The position numbers were made by a program, and so were the translations under genes. From contig CM019824.1 in assembly GCA_009763385.1 (NCBI GenBank), forward strand, positions 179,160,725-179,224,724: a stretch of 64,000 nt of DNA, given 5' to 3'. The notes beneath the pieces are model-generated. The model saw nothing but the letters and a program-made list of their open reading frames with translations. It was not told where the DNA came from and searched no databases. The stretch comes from Coix lacryma-jobi var. lacryma-jobi. Lineage: Eukaryota; Streptophyta; Magnoliopsida; Poales; Poaceae. Position 1 is the stretch's first letter. Each line of letters opens with the position of its first letter. Shown one piece after another: positions 9,424-19,177 of the stretch.

Positions 9424-11764
9424 TGAAAGGTCCTTGTTTGGTTTTGGTAATTGAGTGACAACCTAGGTGAACTAATATGTGTTTAAGTAAAATACACAGG
9501 AGATTAGTTCACAAGTGAATGTACAATGAAGAGCTTATTGTATATGAGACATGACATGGAGTCATGTGGCTAAGATGGAGAAGATCAAGGCAAGACTTGG
9601 CTTGATGGACCGGTTGTGAAGGTGAAGGGCAAGTTGGAGGCTTTGAAGCCGTTGGTACCGAGTGTCGGGAGGCTTGAGCAAAGACTTGGCGCCGAAGGAC
9701 CGAAGCAATGGTGAAAAGCAAGTGAGGTCGAGATCGATGGACCATGAAGGCCATATGATGATATGAAGTGGATCATATCATTTGATCAAGGTTGGTGCAT
9801 GTGTTGCATCAACACTGGAGGAAATGGAATGGAATGCGCAAGGCAAAGGTATATTTGTAGGGCATTTCATTTCACCGGTCTAGTTGAGTAGAGAAGTGCC
9901 TGACCGGGTTTAGGATAGATAGCCGTACTATAAAGAGGAGAAATCTTTAGTTGCAACGGTTATCTAGTGCCACTAAGTGTGAGTTTCATTTGCATATGCA
10001 TTGCGCTTAGTGACATGGTGAGAGTAACCCTAAAAATTCCTTGTGAAAATGCTAACTTAAGTGCCCAATTTACTTTGGAATACCTTGGTAAAGTTAGCAC
10101 TTAAAAAGGGTGAAATTAGAGAAGGAAAGAGAGTTATGAAGTGGTGCTGCAAGAATTTCTCGTTGAGTGAGCTAAAATTGCTGAGCAAGGGTTCTCTGTC
10201 TTGAGCTAATTTCAACTAGCAATTCTTCTCTCCCTCACAAGAATTTCTTGTTGAGCAATAGTGTGTGAGCTGCATGTGTGCGATCTGGTCCGTTTTGGAC
10301 TCTGGTCCGTTTTGGCCATTGGGAGAGAGAGTGTGGCGTGAGTGAAAATTGTGCTCAACCGGCAATTTTCCTCTCCCTCACAAGAATTTCTCGTTGAGAG
10401 GGGGACAAGCTTGCATGCGTGTGTCAGTGTGAGAGAGAGAGCTCTCAACCGGCAATTTTCCATCTCCCTCACAAGAAATTCTTGTTCAACTCAGATCTAG
10501 CCGTTGCGGGAGCGTGCGAGAGAAGCTAGTTGCTTGTTACCGTTGGGGACTGACCAAAGGGATAAGATAGTGCCTTTCCCCTTCCCGTGCGAAAAAAGTT
10601 TGCTCTCCCCATTCTTGCTCTTGGTGAGCTAGGGTTCATCCCTCTCCTTCTCTCCATTGCTATGAGCTGAAATTTCTTGGAGAGATTGAGTGCCCTTTAG
10701 GGGTGTGGATGGGAGAGTGAAGATCCACCTATTCCCCTTCCTCTCCCTCTCAAGCTTGGTGCTAATTTGAGTGAGGGATTGAGAGCCTAGTGTGTGTGCA
10801 TTTGAGGATTGCATTTGGTGGCACTAGGAAATCTTTGTGATTGAGGATTTCTTATTACTCTTGGTGATTGCCATCACCTAGACGGCTTGGTGGATTGTGT
10901 CTCCGTTGTGAAGCCCGCGTGGTGATTGTGCGTGGCTCCGGAGAAGGATTTGTGAGGGGTGTTGTGCTCACCCCGCGGGAGATCGTGAAGAGCAACTCAA
11001 GTAAAAGAGAGACGTGAAGAGCATCAAGTGGTTCGGTCGGGTCAAGTGCTAGAGCTTGTGGTAAGCGCTCCTTGTGGGAGAGTGTGACTAGTGTAGTCAC
11101 CACTAGCAAGAGGACCGGCGGCAACCTTGAGCTTGTCTCAACGGGGACTAGCTTGGTGGCAACCAAGTGAACCTCGGGATAAAAATCACCGTGTCAACAT
11201 TGTCTACATCTTCTCGGTGGTTTGCAATCTCCATACACAAGCTTGTATTTACTTTCTCATACATATTGTGCTTGTGTAGTTGCTCTTGTAATTAGTTAGC
11301 TTGTGTAGCTTGCTAGTTACCTTCTTGCTTGTGTAGCATAGAAGTAGCTTCCTTGCGTGACTAATTGGCTTGAGTAGCCTTGTTAGTCACATTACTTAGT
11401 TTGTGTAGCTAAGTAATTTGAGCTCTCTAATTTGGCTTGTGTAGCCTTATTATTGAGCATTGCTAGTGAGCTTAGGAGCTTTGTGCTTTTGCTTACTAGA
11501 TTGTGTAGGAGCTCCCAATTGTTTGAGAACTAGTTGCATAGGTTTGTGTGACCTTGCTTCTAGAATTATTTAGGTGAGCTTTGCTAGCCCGACACCTTAT
11601 TTGCTTTGTTTAGGATCTTTGTGAGGTGTCAGAGAATATAGATAGAGGGGTGTAGTGTTGGCTAGACCGAATAGTTTAATTCCGCATTTGTTTTGGTTAG
11701 CCGGTGCGATTATTTTTAGAAAGGACTATTCACCCCCCCTCTAGTCCGCCATCTCGACCCTACA
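9424..11764 (+). mobile_element. Solo LTR of the same Sirevirus family
   Basis: The sequence begins TGAAAGGTCC and ends CCCTACA, and is flanked by the perfect 5-bp duplication CCGTC (9419-9423 and 11765-11769). Both ends are clearly homologous to the 3' LTR at 6769-9288, but with many substitutions and small gaps. The middle is different: instead of the CCGGAC palindromes it has repeats built on CAAGAATTTCTCGTTGAG. No internal region is left, so unequal or intra-element recombination removed it. Confidence 0.93.
10149..10490 (+). repeat. LTR-internal repeats replacing the palindrome module
   Basis: Four degenerate copies of a unit containing CTCACAAGAATTTCTCGTTG lie near 10149, 10237, 10379 and 10470. 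They are interleaved with CAACCGGCAATTTTC and CTCTCCCTC words. The block occupies the position that the CCGGAC palindromes hold in the other LTR. Confidence 0.7.
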
Positions 11765-11898
11765 CCGTCGGATCTCGATGGACGGTCGTCTGTTGTTTGC
11801 GCTGAAACAAAACTCGGCCGACCTCCCCGCGAAAACCCTAACTTCATTTGTCCTTCCCCCTCTTCCCTTCTCTCTCGTCGGCGGCGCTCGAGTGCGTG

Positions 11899-12096
11899 AT
11901 GGCGGCCGCAGCGACCGCGCCTGAGGAAGAGACGGTGGCCGGAGAAGGAGAGGGTGGCACTGTAGCCGTCTTGGGGACCCTAGCCGGCGCGCGAGCTCCC
12001 CTCGTCTCTCTGCGCACAAGCGTGCGGCGGTCACTGGAGGAGGAAGAGAAGATGGCGCCGCTGTGGGCCCTCTCGCCGGCGCACGCGTGCGACTAA
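11899..12096 (+). CDS. Possible remnant of a small gene or first exon
   Basis: After an AAACCCTAA-containing, CT-rich leader-like stretch (11840-11895), an ATG opens a 65-codon frame starting MAAAATAPEEETV. It is GC-rich, with Glu-rich and Ala-rich parts, and ends at TAA. A GTGAGG donor-like site lies near 12214, after which the sequence turns AT-rich as in an intron. The solo LTR lies immediately upstream and would have separated this unit from its promoter. No domain is recognised; it may be a decayed gene or chance ORF. Confidence 0.25.
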   Translation: MAAAATAPEEETVAGEGEGGTVAVLGTLAGARAPLVSLRTSVRRSLEEEEKMAPLWALSPAHACD

Positions 12097-12597
12097 GGCC
12101 GCGTGCGGTGCCGTCGAGTGGCTCCGCGTCGGTGCCCTTCGGTGTCCGTGCTGAAGCAAGAAGGCTGGTGCGCCACCAGGTCGTCGCCCCGCGTGCCAGC
12201 GGGTTCTATAACGGTGAGGATTGATTTTTTATTACTGCAATCACATCGTTTACGATGGTTCTGTTTGTCTATTTTCTATTTATATTTGGATTGGACTTCG
12301 ATTGAATTGCTGATGAGTCGTGGTTTCCTGAGACGTGTATCCAAATTTGTTCTTACTGAGAAGAAGAGACAAAGACCGCTCAGAACACGGAGAGAAAATT
12401 ACTCCAAACGCAAGCCGGGGATTGGAAGAAACGTGGAAGGTGATCAGAAAGGAAAGGAAAAAAAAGTCCTCAACGGACATGAAAAAACTACGAATAGAGA
12501 TCATGACTTTTTGGCTCACCTGAACGGACTTTGAAGGTAATCGGACATGTGGAAGGTTGGACCAAAAAATTTAGTGGCAGAAATTTTGGCTCTTTAG

Positions 12598-12677
12598 TAT
12601 TTTTTATTTATTTATTTATTTATATTATTTATTTATTATTTATTTATTTATTTATTTATTATTTATATATTATTATT

Positions 12678-12709
<32 letters not shown>

Positions 12710-12756
12710 TTATTTATTATTATTATTTATTTATTATTATTTATATTATTTATTAT

Positions 12757-12789
<33 letters not shown>

Positions 12790-12817
12790 TATTATTATTT
12801 TATATATATATATAGGT
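12598..12817 (+). repeat. (TTTA)n/(ATT)n microsatellite
   Basis: About 220 bp of TTTA and ATT units with interruptions, ending in a short (TA)n run. The 94-codon ORF through it is low-complexity Ile/Tyr/Leu and is not a gene. Confidence 0.95.
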
Positions 12818-12819
12818 AG

Positions 12820-13011
12820 GTATAGATAAAAATATTTATAGAAAAGTGATATATGTATACTTTTATGAAAGTATTCTTCAAGACAAATCTATTTATATAA
12901 TTTTTATATTTGTAAACTTAGAAATTTAATAGTTATTGATGATTTATATTCCCAATGTTTGACTCTAATCTTTTCTAAAACGTCAACTAATATGGGTATG
13001 AAGGGAGTATA
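12820..13011 (-). mobile_element. Diverged Stowaway-like MITE remnant
   Basis: The sequence aligns by eye in inverse orientation with the MITE at 44236-44490: shared words include ATTTATATTCCCAATGTTTGA and an AAACG-containing end, and it finishes with GAAGGGAGTA. Only one terminal repeat is clear. Confidence 0.45.
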
Positions 13012-13860
13012 TTATTATTATTATTGATTCCCCCATAATAATATGTTTATGCATACGGAGTATATATATAGTAAGTGAGTGATAATAAATAAATAAATAA
13101 ACGAATATAAAATGCATTATGTCGAAAAGCTATTATTTGCATTATGTTCCATCTAGGCATTCATAATTGTGCATAACTTTTGACATCTTATCCATATCTC
13201 TTATAAAACAAGGTCTCACTAATAATTTGTCTTGCCATGCAAAATATTTACGTCAACATTCACTAGAACACCGTACTATCTAGCACATCTAATTATCAAT
13301 CCATACAAGATACACTAATACATACCATTATATCTTTATTCAAACTATTCACATTAGAAAACCATATAATTTACTAACATATAATTTAATTGTCTATATC
13401 GTAATGCTAAAATCATCCACTAGTAAAATACTAAAATCATGTTCTGACTGATATTGAGTTACTATCACGGGCTCGTAACAAAAACTCGCGCGGCTGCAGG
13501 TTGCATGTGATTCGGGTGACTCGGTTTAACGGCGCGCAACGGAGCGGAACGAGCACGCGGCAATTAATCCTTGATGGAAACAAAGTGGACGATACTAGGA
13601 GCACGCTGTAATTACTGCCCTCCTTGGTGTTTGCGTTTTTGGAGTTGCGCCTAGTTTCCTAAGACGGAGGGAGTAATACTTATATTAAAATGATATTATT
13701 TTTCTTAGTTGCAACGCACGGGCATCTATTCAGTTATTAAGAAAAAAAATAAGGTAGTCAAAACGATGGAATAAACGTGGAAAAGAGAATCTATATCCAC
13801 ACAAACATGACATGATCTGCCAATCGCAATCTCATCGTGTTGCGGAATTTGTTTTTGATC
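13012..13860. other. AT-rich intergenic region
   Basis: Mostly AT-rich sequence with no ORF of note. A GGAGGGAGTA motif near 13662 looks like the end of another Stowaway-type MITE whose partner end I could not find. From about 13860 the DNA turns GC-rich and becomes the probable 5' untranslated region of the next gene. Confidence 0.4.
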
Positions 13861-14646
13861 TGCCAAACGTTTCGGCCCAGCCAGCCCCGCATGCCCATCG
13901 ACCTTATCGGCCTCCCTGTGACGCACCTCCTTCCTCCCCGTAGTGGCGTATCAGCCCCGAGGCGCGGCTTCTTCCTCCCCGGCGGCGGCCCGGCTCGTCC
14001 CTCCCTGACGCCTCGCCGTCGACTCCTGGCTCCGCCACTACTCGTGTCACCGCTGTCGAGTCCCCTCTGCTGGTACGCTCACTTGGCTCCTTCCTCTTAT
14101 AGATCAGTTTCAGAGTTCATCTGGTGCCATCTCTTTCCCACGGTTCAGAGCGGTTCTGCTTCCACTAGCGGGATAGGCATTCTGCCAAGACTGCATTGCT
14201 CCCGTTTGGACAGTGGTTGGGGAGTACTCGTAGGGTTTGGTCAGTGTCCCTGCCCTGCCCTGCTGAATTCAGACACGAATCATGATATTTTTTAGTGGAG
14301 GATGAAGGCTTTGACCGCCGCCGCCGCCGCCGCCCATCAGGATCAGCTGCTAAGTCACTACGATTGTCAGTCGCCGCCGCACCATATTCCTCTTGTAGGT
14401 GCGTACCTGCGATTTCTTTCTCTGTTGCCTCCGATTCAGATTTTGATACTTGTATTAGTCGGGTTAGGCTGCAGTAGGAGGATTTGGGATTGGTTTGCAG
14501 TGGGTGAGTGGGAGGATTGGGGTTTATTGATTTCCGTTCGTTAATCGATTCTTCGTATTTGAATCGCAGGAATCAAGGTCAATTCCGACTTCTAGCCAAA
14601 TCGAAGGAATCAGATCTGAGTCCTTTCCCGCCGGTTCGTGTGTAGG

Positions 14647-15774
14647 ATGCGCAAGCGAAGTCTCGGTGAGCGTGATGCCCCTCGTACGTCAGAGCCGCCG
14701 AGGAAGCAGCACCTTTATCTCATCTTTGATGACTGGGAGTTGGGCTACAGCATCCGCAGGCTAAACTTGTCGAATGAAGGCGCTAAGCAGCGGCCCTTGC
14801 CGCCTCCTTTCATCCGCTTGGAGGCCACGCGTGAGTGTCCCGAGTTCTTCGCCGCCATTGGCACTAAGATCCTGGCTACGCATCCCAGGTATGGATTTGG
14901 CAAGGAGGGTTGCGTTCTGCCCATAGTCGACGTCCGCTCGCGGGGTGTCAACTTTGCCCCTGGGGACTTTTATCCGCAGCATCCCATCTACCTCCCCGTC
15001 CGCGACGAGCTATTCGCCCTGGACATCGGCACTTTCAAGATGCTCTGTGTGAATGGACTCTGCCCCCCGCGGCTGGAATTTGAATACCAAGGCCAAATTA
15101 GTGATTGGTCGTGGGTCAACCTCCAGGTGCCGACATTCCAGAGAATGGATGTCACCTCCTATGCTGTGTCTGGACAGACCATCCTCTTCAGCACTGCCGA
15201 TGCGACCTTCTCCTTCAACACCCAGCGTCATGAGTGGAAAAAGCGTTTCGAGTGGCCGCTGCCATTCTCCGGCCAGGCAAACTTTGTCGATGGCCTGGAT
15301 GTTTTTGTTGGGCTCCCAAAAGACGTAGCCAACTCGGGCCACCTCTGCTTCTGCAGGTGCATAGGTGATGATAAGCGTGTGTGGCTCAGCAAGGAGAATA
15401 TATCGAGCAAGGACCCAGCTGAGAATAATTTAGGCACTACACTAGTCTACTTGGGAGAAATGATGTTCTGTCTTGTGGAGTGGGTCAGCAATGGGGATGA
15501 GATGTGGGATGATGAGTGCCTCAGCAGTGGGGATGAGAAGTGCCTCAGCAGTGGGGATGAGAAGTTGGATGAGCTGGTTCAGACAGAGCAGTGGGAAGAG
15601 CTAAATCAAATGGAGGGGGAAGCTTGCCGCATAAGCACATGTTATCGTTTGACGACATTCTCTCTCAGTCCTGACATGAATGGAGACCCGACGGCTTCCA
15701 AAACTGCGGTGCAATGCTACAAGGTGCCTTCGAAAGCATCTTACAATGTGAAACCTGTGGCATTTTGGCTTTGA
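14647..15774 (+). CDS. DUF1668 (grass kelch-like) protein
   Basis: A 375-residue intronless coding region. The ATG at 14647 is chosen because the frame upstream contains only a GTG. A leader intron is likely (donor GT at 14399, acceptor ending 14569), and upstream ATGs near 14302 would be short uORFs. The protein resembles the DUF1668 (PF07893) family, expanded in grasses and of unknown function, with predicted beta-propeller-like repeats. Visible signatures are the YAVSGQTILFST stretch, TFSFNTQRHEWKK and a GLDVFVGLPKD segment about 40 residues later. An acidic insert with two exact CLSSGDEK copies sits near residues 290-310. Assignment rests on these motifs; the molecular role is unknown. 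Confidence 0.8.
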   Translation: MRKRSLGERDAPRTSEPPRKQHLYLIFDDWELGYSIRRLNLSNEGAKQRPLPPPFIRLEATRECPEFFAAIGTKILATHPRYGFGKEGCVLPIVDVRSRGVNFAPGDFYPQHPIYLPVRDELFALDIGTFKMLCVNGLCPPRLEFEYQGQISDWSWVNLQVPTFQRMDVTSYAVSGQTILFSTADATFSFNTQRHEWKKRFEWPLPFSGQANFVDGLDVFVGLPKDVANSGHLCFCRCIGDDKRVWLSKENISSKDPAENNLGTTLVYLGEMMFCLVEWVSNGDEMWDDECLSSGDEKCLSSGDEKLDELVQTEQWEELNQMEGEACRISTCYRLTTFSLSPDMNGDPTASKTAVQCYKVPSKASYNVKPVAFWL

Positions 15775-17250
15775 AATGCTACAACAATGTCGTGGTATTA
15801 ATGAGGTCCATTGTTTAGTTTTCTCTCAGTTGTGACTCTCTTGCCTTTCTATATGTTTAAAATAATGTCTACAGTCAACTGGGACTGAGTTAAATGTATT
15901 GCCTTCTCTATGTTTTCTTGTGTAAGAGTTCTGAGTTCGCAGCAACATTTTTATTAGTAATGTTTCTTTTGCTCGGTGATATCTCGATCTTATCTACCAC
16001 TAGCATGTACCTTTAGAAGATTTCTTGTTTCTGAAAGTTGTGGACATCGACATCCAAATGTCCAGACCGTGTTGCCGAGTTCATCAGCCCATTAATAATG
16101 GTGAACTCTGCATTCATATTAAATAGGAAGCATTGTAACCACTGTGCAGCTCTGTGGAAGTATGTGGCTTTGTTATTTATTTTTTTTTTGCCGTAGTTGA
16201 ATCTGTGTAGGGCAGTGCATGTAGTTTGAACCAGGTTGTTGAACTCTGGAGAGAGAATCTGTTAATCGAATTGTTGAGGGACAATACTGTTGTCTTGACA
16301 TTTTGCGAGACAGACATCTCTGTGATTGTAGAAATCTTTTAGTTCAGCGATCATCAGATAGCTGAAATCAGGTGCTCTGCTGCATATTGGTTTCCACTTT
16401 CCAATAATGTGATTGCCTGCCATTCGCTGTTTTGAGGACATTGAGCACTGCAAGCTTACCTCCTATCGTTGTCTGCGCTTGTGGTATGGGTAGTATTGTC
16501 AGTTGATCTATCTTTATGTCGGCATCGTCAATAGGAGTATCTATCAACGATAATGGATTAGTACAACTGGGTAAGGAGGATGAGTTGAATTGGTTAAGGA
16601 GCACGTTGAGTATAACACTAATCGTGCAAGTATTATAAATATAGCTGTGTAAATACCTGCAATCCATGGTAGTTGTGCCCGTTCATTCTCTAGAGACCAT
16701 GGAACCAACTCGAGGACGAACCTGCGTGTGCGTAGTGTTGGTTGGAATAGAATTTGTAGCTGTGTTTCAGGTTTCTGTATGAAGATCACAAATTTTGGTT
16801 CAATAAAACTGATGTCCTATGCAATCGTATTTTGGTAGTATATATTGTGTTCAATAAAAAAATACGATTGTATTTTTTTATCTTTCAGTTCTGATTTGTC
16901 ATTTGTATGACTCCTGGACAACATGCGTGCCGGTTACTAATTTATAGTTTTTGTTCGAAAACGCAGCGTCACATGGCCATGTGAACACCGGGCTTATCTC
17001 GGCTGTTGGATCAATTGCGCGGCCAAAGTTGAGTACGTGCTTAATTTGGTTTCACTTCGCCTACTAGCTTTTCACTAGTTGTCTAATCTAGGCAGAGGGG
17101 CAAACAAAATTGCATTACATAAAAATCTGTAAAAAGAAATATTTAGCTAGAAAATATTCAGAAAATCACGGGATCCATTTATAATAAATAAAAAAGTGGA
17201 AAAGGTTAAAAAAACACGCTTGTCCATTTTGTGGATTTGTTGCTGACCCA
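15775..17250. other. 3' untranslated and intergenic sequence
   Basis: T-rich sequence follows the DUF1668 stop. AATAAA motifs occur near 16802 and 16853, so the transcript may be long or alternatively ended. No coding potential or clear transposon was seen. Confidence 0.35.
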
Positions 17251-17296
17251 AATTACCAAGTGTCACTGAGCTGTAAGCTGTCTCACTATTGGGTTT

Positions 17297-17340
17297 AGTC
17301 CCACATCGGTAATTGATGGTGATGGAGCACAACATATAAG
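17297..17340 (+). promoter_or_regulatory. snRNA-type upstream element plus TATA, probably in a TRIM-like LTR
   Basis: AGTCCCACATCG at 17297-17308 matches the plant snRNA upstream sequence element, and CATATAAG at 17333-17340 is TATA-like. The centre-to-centre distance of about 34 bp is the Pol II snRNA spacing. No U1, U2, U4 or U5 start follows. The same TCCCACATCG plus TATAA layout occurs in plant TRIM-type LTRs, so this is more likely part of such an LTR; its ends were not found. Confidence 0.4.
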
Positions 17341-17504
17341 GCGGGGACAGTCCTCACCTATTAGACTAGTCTTTTGGGTTGAGTTAGGCCAAGACCCGAA
17401 TATATTATGGGCTCCGGTGGACATGGGCCTGAGGGGCTGTTGGCTCGTGGATGCACGAGCTGGGCTGTATTCCGCTGCGCACTCTAACGCTCCCTTCGTT
17501 AGGT

Positions 17505-18155
17505 TGTTTTCTGAAGGGCTGAGCACCCGACAGATCTGGACAAAGACGCTCACATCACGCACACACACTCACCCCTATGAACACACGTTTGCAAAACTCT
17601 ACCCCTACCCCTATGAGCACCTCCGAAGGACTGAGCACCCGACAGATCTGGACGAAGACGCTCACATCACGCACACACACTCACCCCTATGAACACACGT
17701 ATGCAAATCCTACCCCTACCCCTATGAGCACCTCCGAAGGACTGAGCACCCGGCAGATCTGGACAAAGACGCTCACATCACGCACACACACTCACCCCTA
17801 CGAACACATGTTTGCAAACTCTACCCCTACCCCTATGAGCACCTCCGAAGGACTGAGCACCCGACAGATCTGGACGAAGACGCTCACATCACGCACACAC
17901 ACTCACCCCTATGAACACACGTATGCAAACCCTACCCCTACCCCTATGAGCACCTCCGAAGGACTGAGCACCCGGCAGATCTGGAGATTCTTGAAGTCAC
18001 CACTAGCACCTCGTCGTCGACGGGAATGTCACTTACCACTTAATGCATAACGCCGGTAAATCCTAGAAAAATCCCAGAAAAGATGTGATTATCAGGATTT
18101 AAACCCTGGTGGATAGCGTCCCACCAAACCGTCCTACCATTGGACTACAAGCCAA
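17505..18155 (-). mobile_element. tRNA-derived SINE with amplified body
   Basis: Read on the minus strand, the element starts near 18155 with a tRNA-like head: A box TAGTCCAATGG (18137-18147) and B box GGTTTAAATCC (18095-18105), 31 bp apart. The body then passes GACGACGAGGTGC and GGAGGTGCTCATAGGGGTAGGG-type sequence, characteristic of a widespread grass SINE family, and TG-rich GAGTGTGTGTG motifs. The body's 3' half is repeated in tandem (see 17529-17985). The exact 3' end and target duplication were not resolved. Confidence 0.6.
17529..17985 (-). repeat. 111-bp tandem repeat inside the SINE
   Basis: The word CAGATCTGGA recurs at about 17530, 17642, 17753, 17864 and 17975, with spacings of 112, 111, 111 and 111 bp. 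Units differ by only a few bases. Since 111 is 37 codons, an open frame runs through all units on the plus strand, but it is a by-product of the repeat length. Confidence 0.9.
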
Positions 18156-18359
18156 TTCGTAACTAGTTGACTAGTTGATTGACGAAATAGTGAAATTTGC
18201 CATCGGCCAAGTAACGTTAACGTGCCGTGCTGTGGATCCGTGGTTCAGACAAACGATATCCAACTCCAAACGGGCTAATGTGCCAAAGACTAGGCCACGA
18301 GGGCACGCCTCGCCACACGCTTCCGAAGCTCGGCGTCGCCCGGGCCAAATGGCGGCTCC

Positions 18360-18657
18360 ATGGCCTCCATCCACTTCCTCCCCCTTGCTCCGCTCTCATG
18401 CCCACCGCGGCTCGCTCTTTCCCTCGTCGCCGCGCCACCGTCCCGCGGCCGTTTCCCTGCTTGAGTTCCCTCCCCGCTGACCCGCCTCCTCCCACAGGCC
18501 TCCCCCACCGTGGTGCGGTCCTCCTCCACAGCCGCACCCTCGGCACAAGTAGAAGAGGCACCCACGGCCCCCACCGGAGACGCGGAGGAGGAGCGGGTCA
18601 TGCTCCCCACCAACGAGTGACGAGTCCTCCGAAAACCTGCTCCACTTCCGGCACACC
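18360..18657 (+). pseudogene. Broken first exon of plastid/mitochondrial threonyl-tRNA synthetase
   Basis: From ATG 18360 a frame encodes a transit-peptide-like N-terminus (MASIHFLPLAPLS), is interrupted by TGA at 18462, continues in the same frame through Ser/Ala-rich and acidic residues to VMLPTNE, then meets TGA at 18618. If the 7 extra bases there are skipped, the frame reads SSENLLHFRHT. LPTNESS-x-x-LL-x-x-RHT is the start of the conserved part of organellar ThrRS, where it continues into CAHVMAM. Here a GT follows RHT at 18658, consistent with an exon boundary, but no later exon is found. Identification is from remembered family sequence. Two breaks and the missing remainder make it a gene fragment. 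Confidence 0.6.
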
Positions 18658-19177
18658 GTACTGTCGCTCCCCTTCTCCCCCCTAAATTACAATGCTTGAA
18701 CTGGCTTAAATTGTATGCTTAATTGTCTCTTTGCCTGCAAGGGGTTCGGGTCGACCCGTTTTCAAAGCCGACCCGCTACTAGAATTCGCGTGCGGATCGA
18801 TTCGGTTCGACCCGGTTCGACCCAAAGCAAAAGAGGGGCAACAGGGTCGTGACCCTATCGACCCCCGGTACCCTCGGGTCGACCCTCCGCTCACCTTGTA
18901 GCTGCTCACCTCCCTCTCTCTCTTCATCCGAACTCCGAAGCGCCGTGCGTGCGTGCGGGCCCCAGGCTCTGACTTTCTGGGGCCCACGTGTCTGTCTTGG
19001 TGGAGAAGCATTAAATACAGGCCGGGCGTCCCCCACCCCACCCCACCTGGCAATTGCCCTCTCGCAAGTCGCAACAACTTGTTGAGGGTCTTCTCGAATC
19101 CACCAACTCCTACTGCAACCCCACCACACCGCCGCCGCCGCCCCCGCCCCGCTAGGGTTTTTGAGGGAGGATCGCCG
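18658..19177. other. Upstream region of the OB-fold gene
   Basis: The region contains a stretch of repeated GGTTCGACCC/GGGTCGACCC motifs (18740-18890), CT-rich sequence and a GC-rich leader with CTAGGG just before the ATG. The minus-strand ORFs across it are GC-bias shadows. Confidence 0.4.

Noticed and set aside
12531..12815. 94-codon Tyr/Ile/Leu ORF
   Set aside because: Translation of a TTTA/ATT microsatellite.
14295..14544. ORFs at 14295 and 14302 as N-terminal extension of the DUF1668 protein
   Set aside because: Joining them through the likely leader intron (14399-14569) gives stops before 14647, so they are at most uORFs.
17529..17985. Regular repeats suggesting a CRISPR-like array
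   Set aside because: Whole units repeat without unique spacers, and the genome is a plant nuclear genome.
17577..18050. 157-codon ORF with four 37-residue repeats
   Set aside because: It is the translation of the 111-bp SINE-derived tandem repeat; the frame is open only because the unit is a multiple of three.
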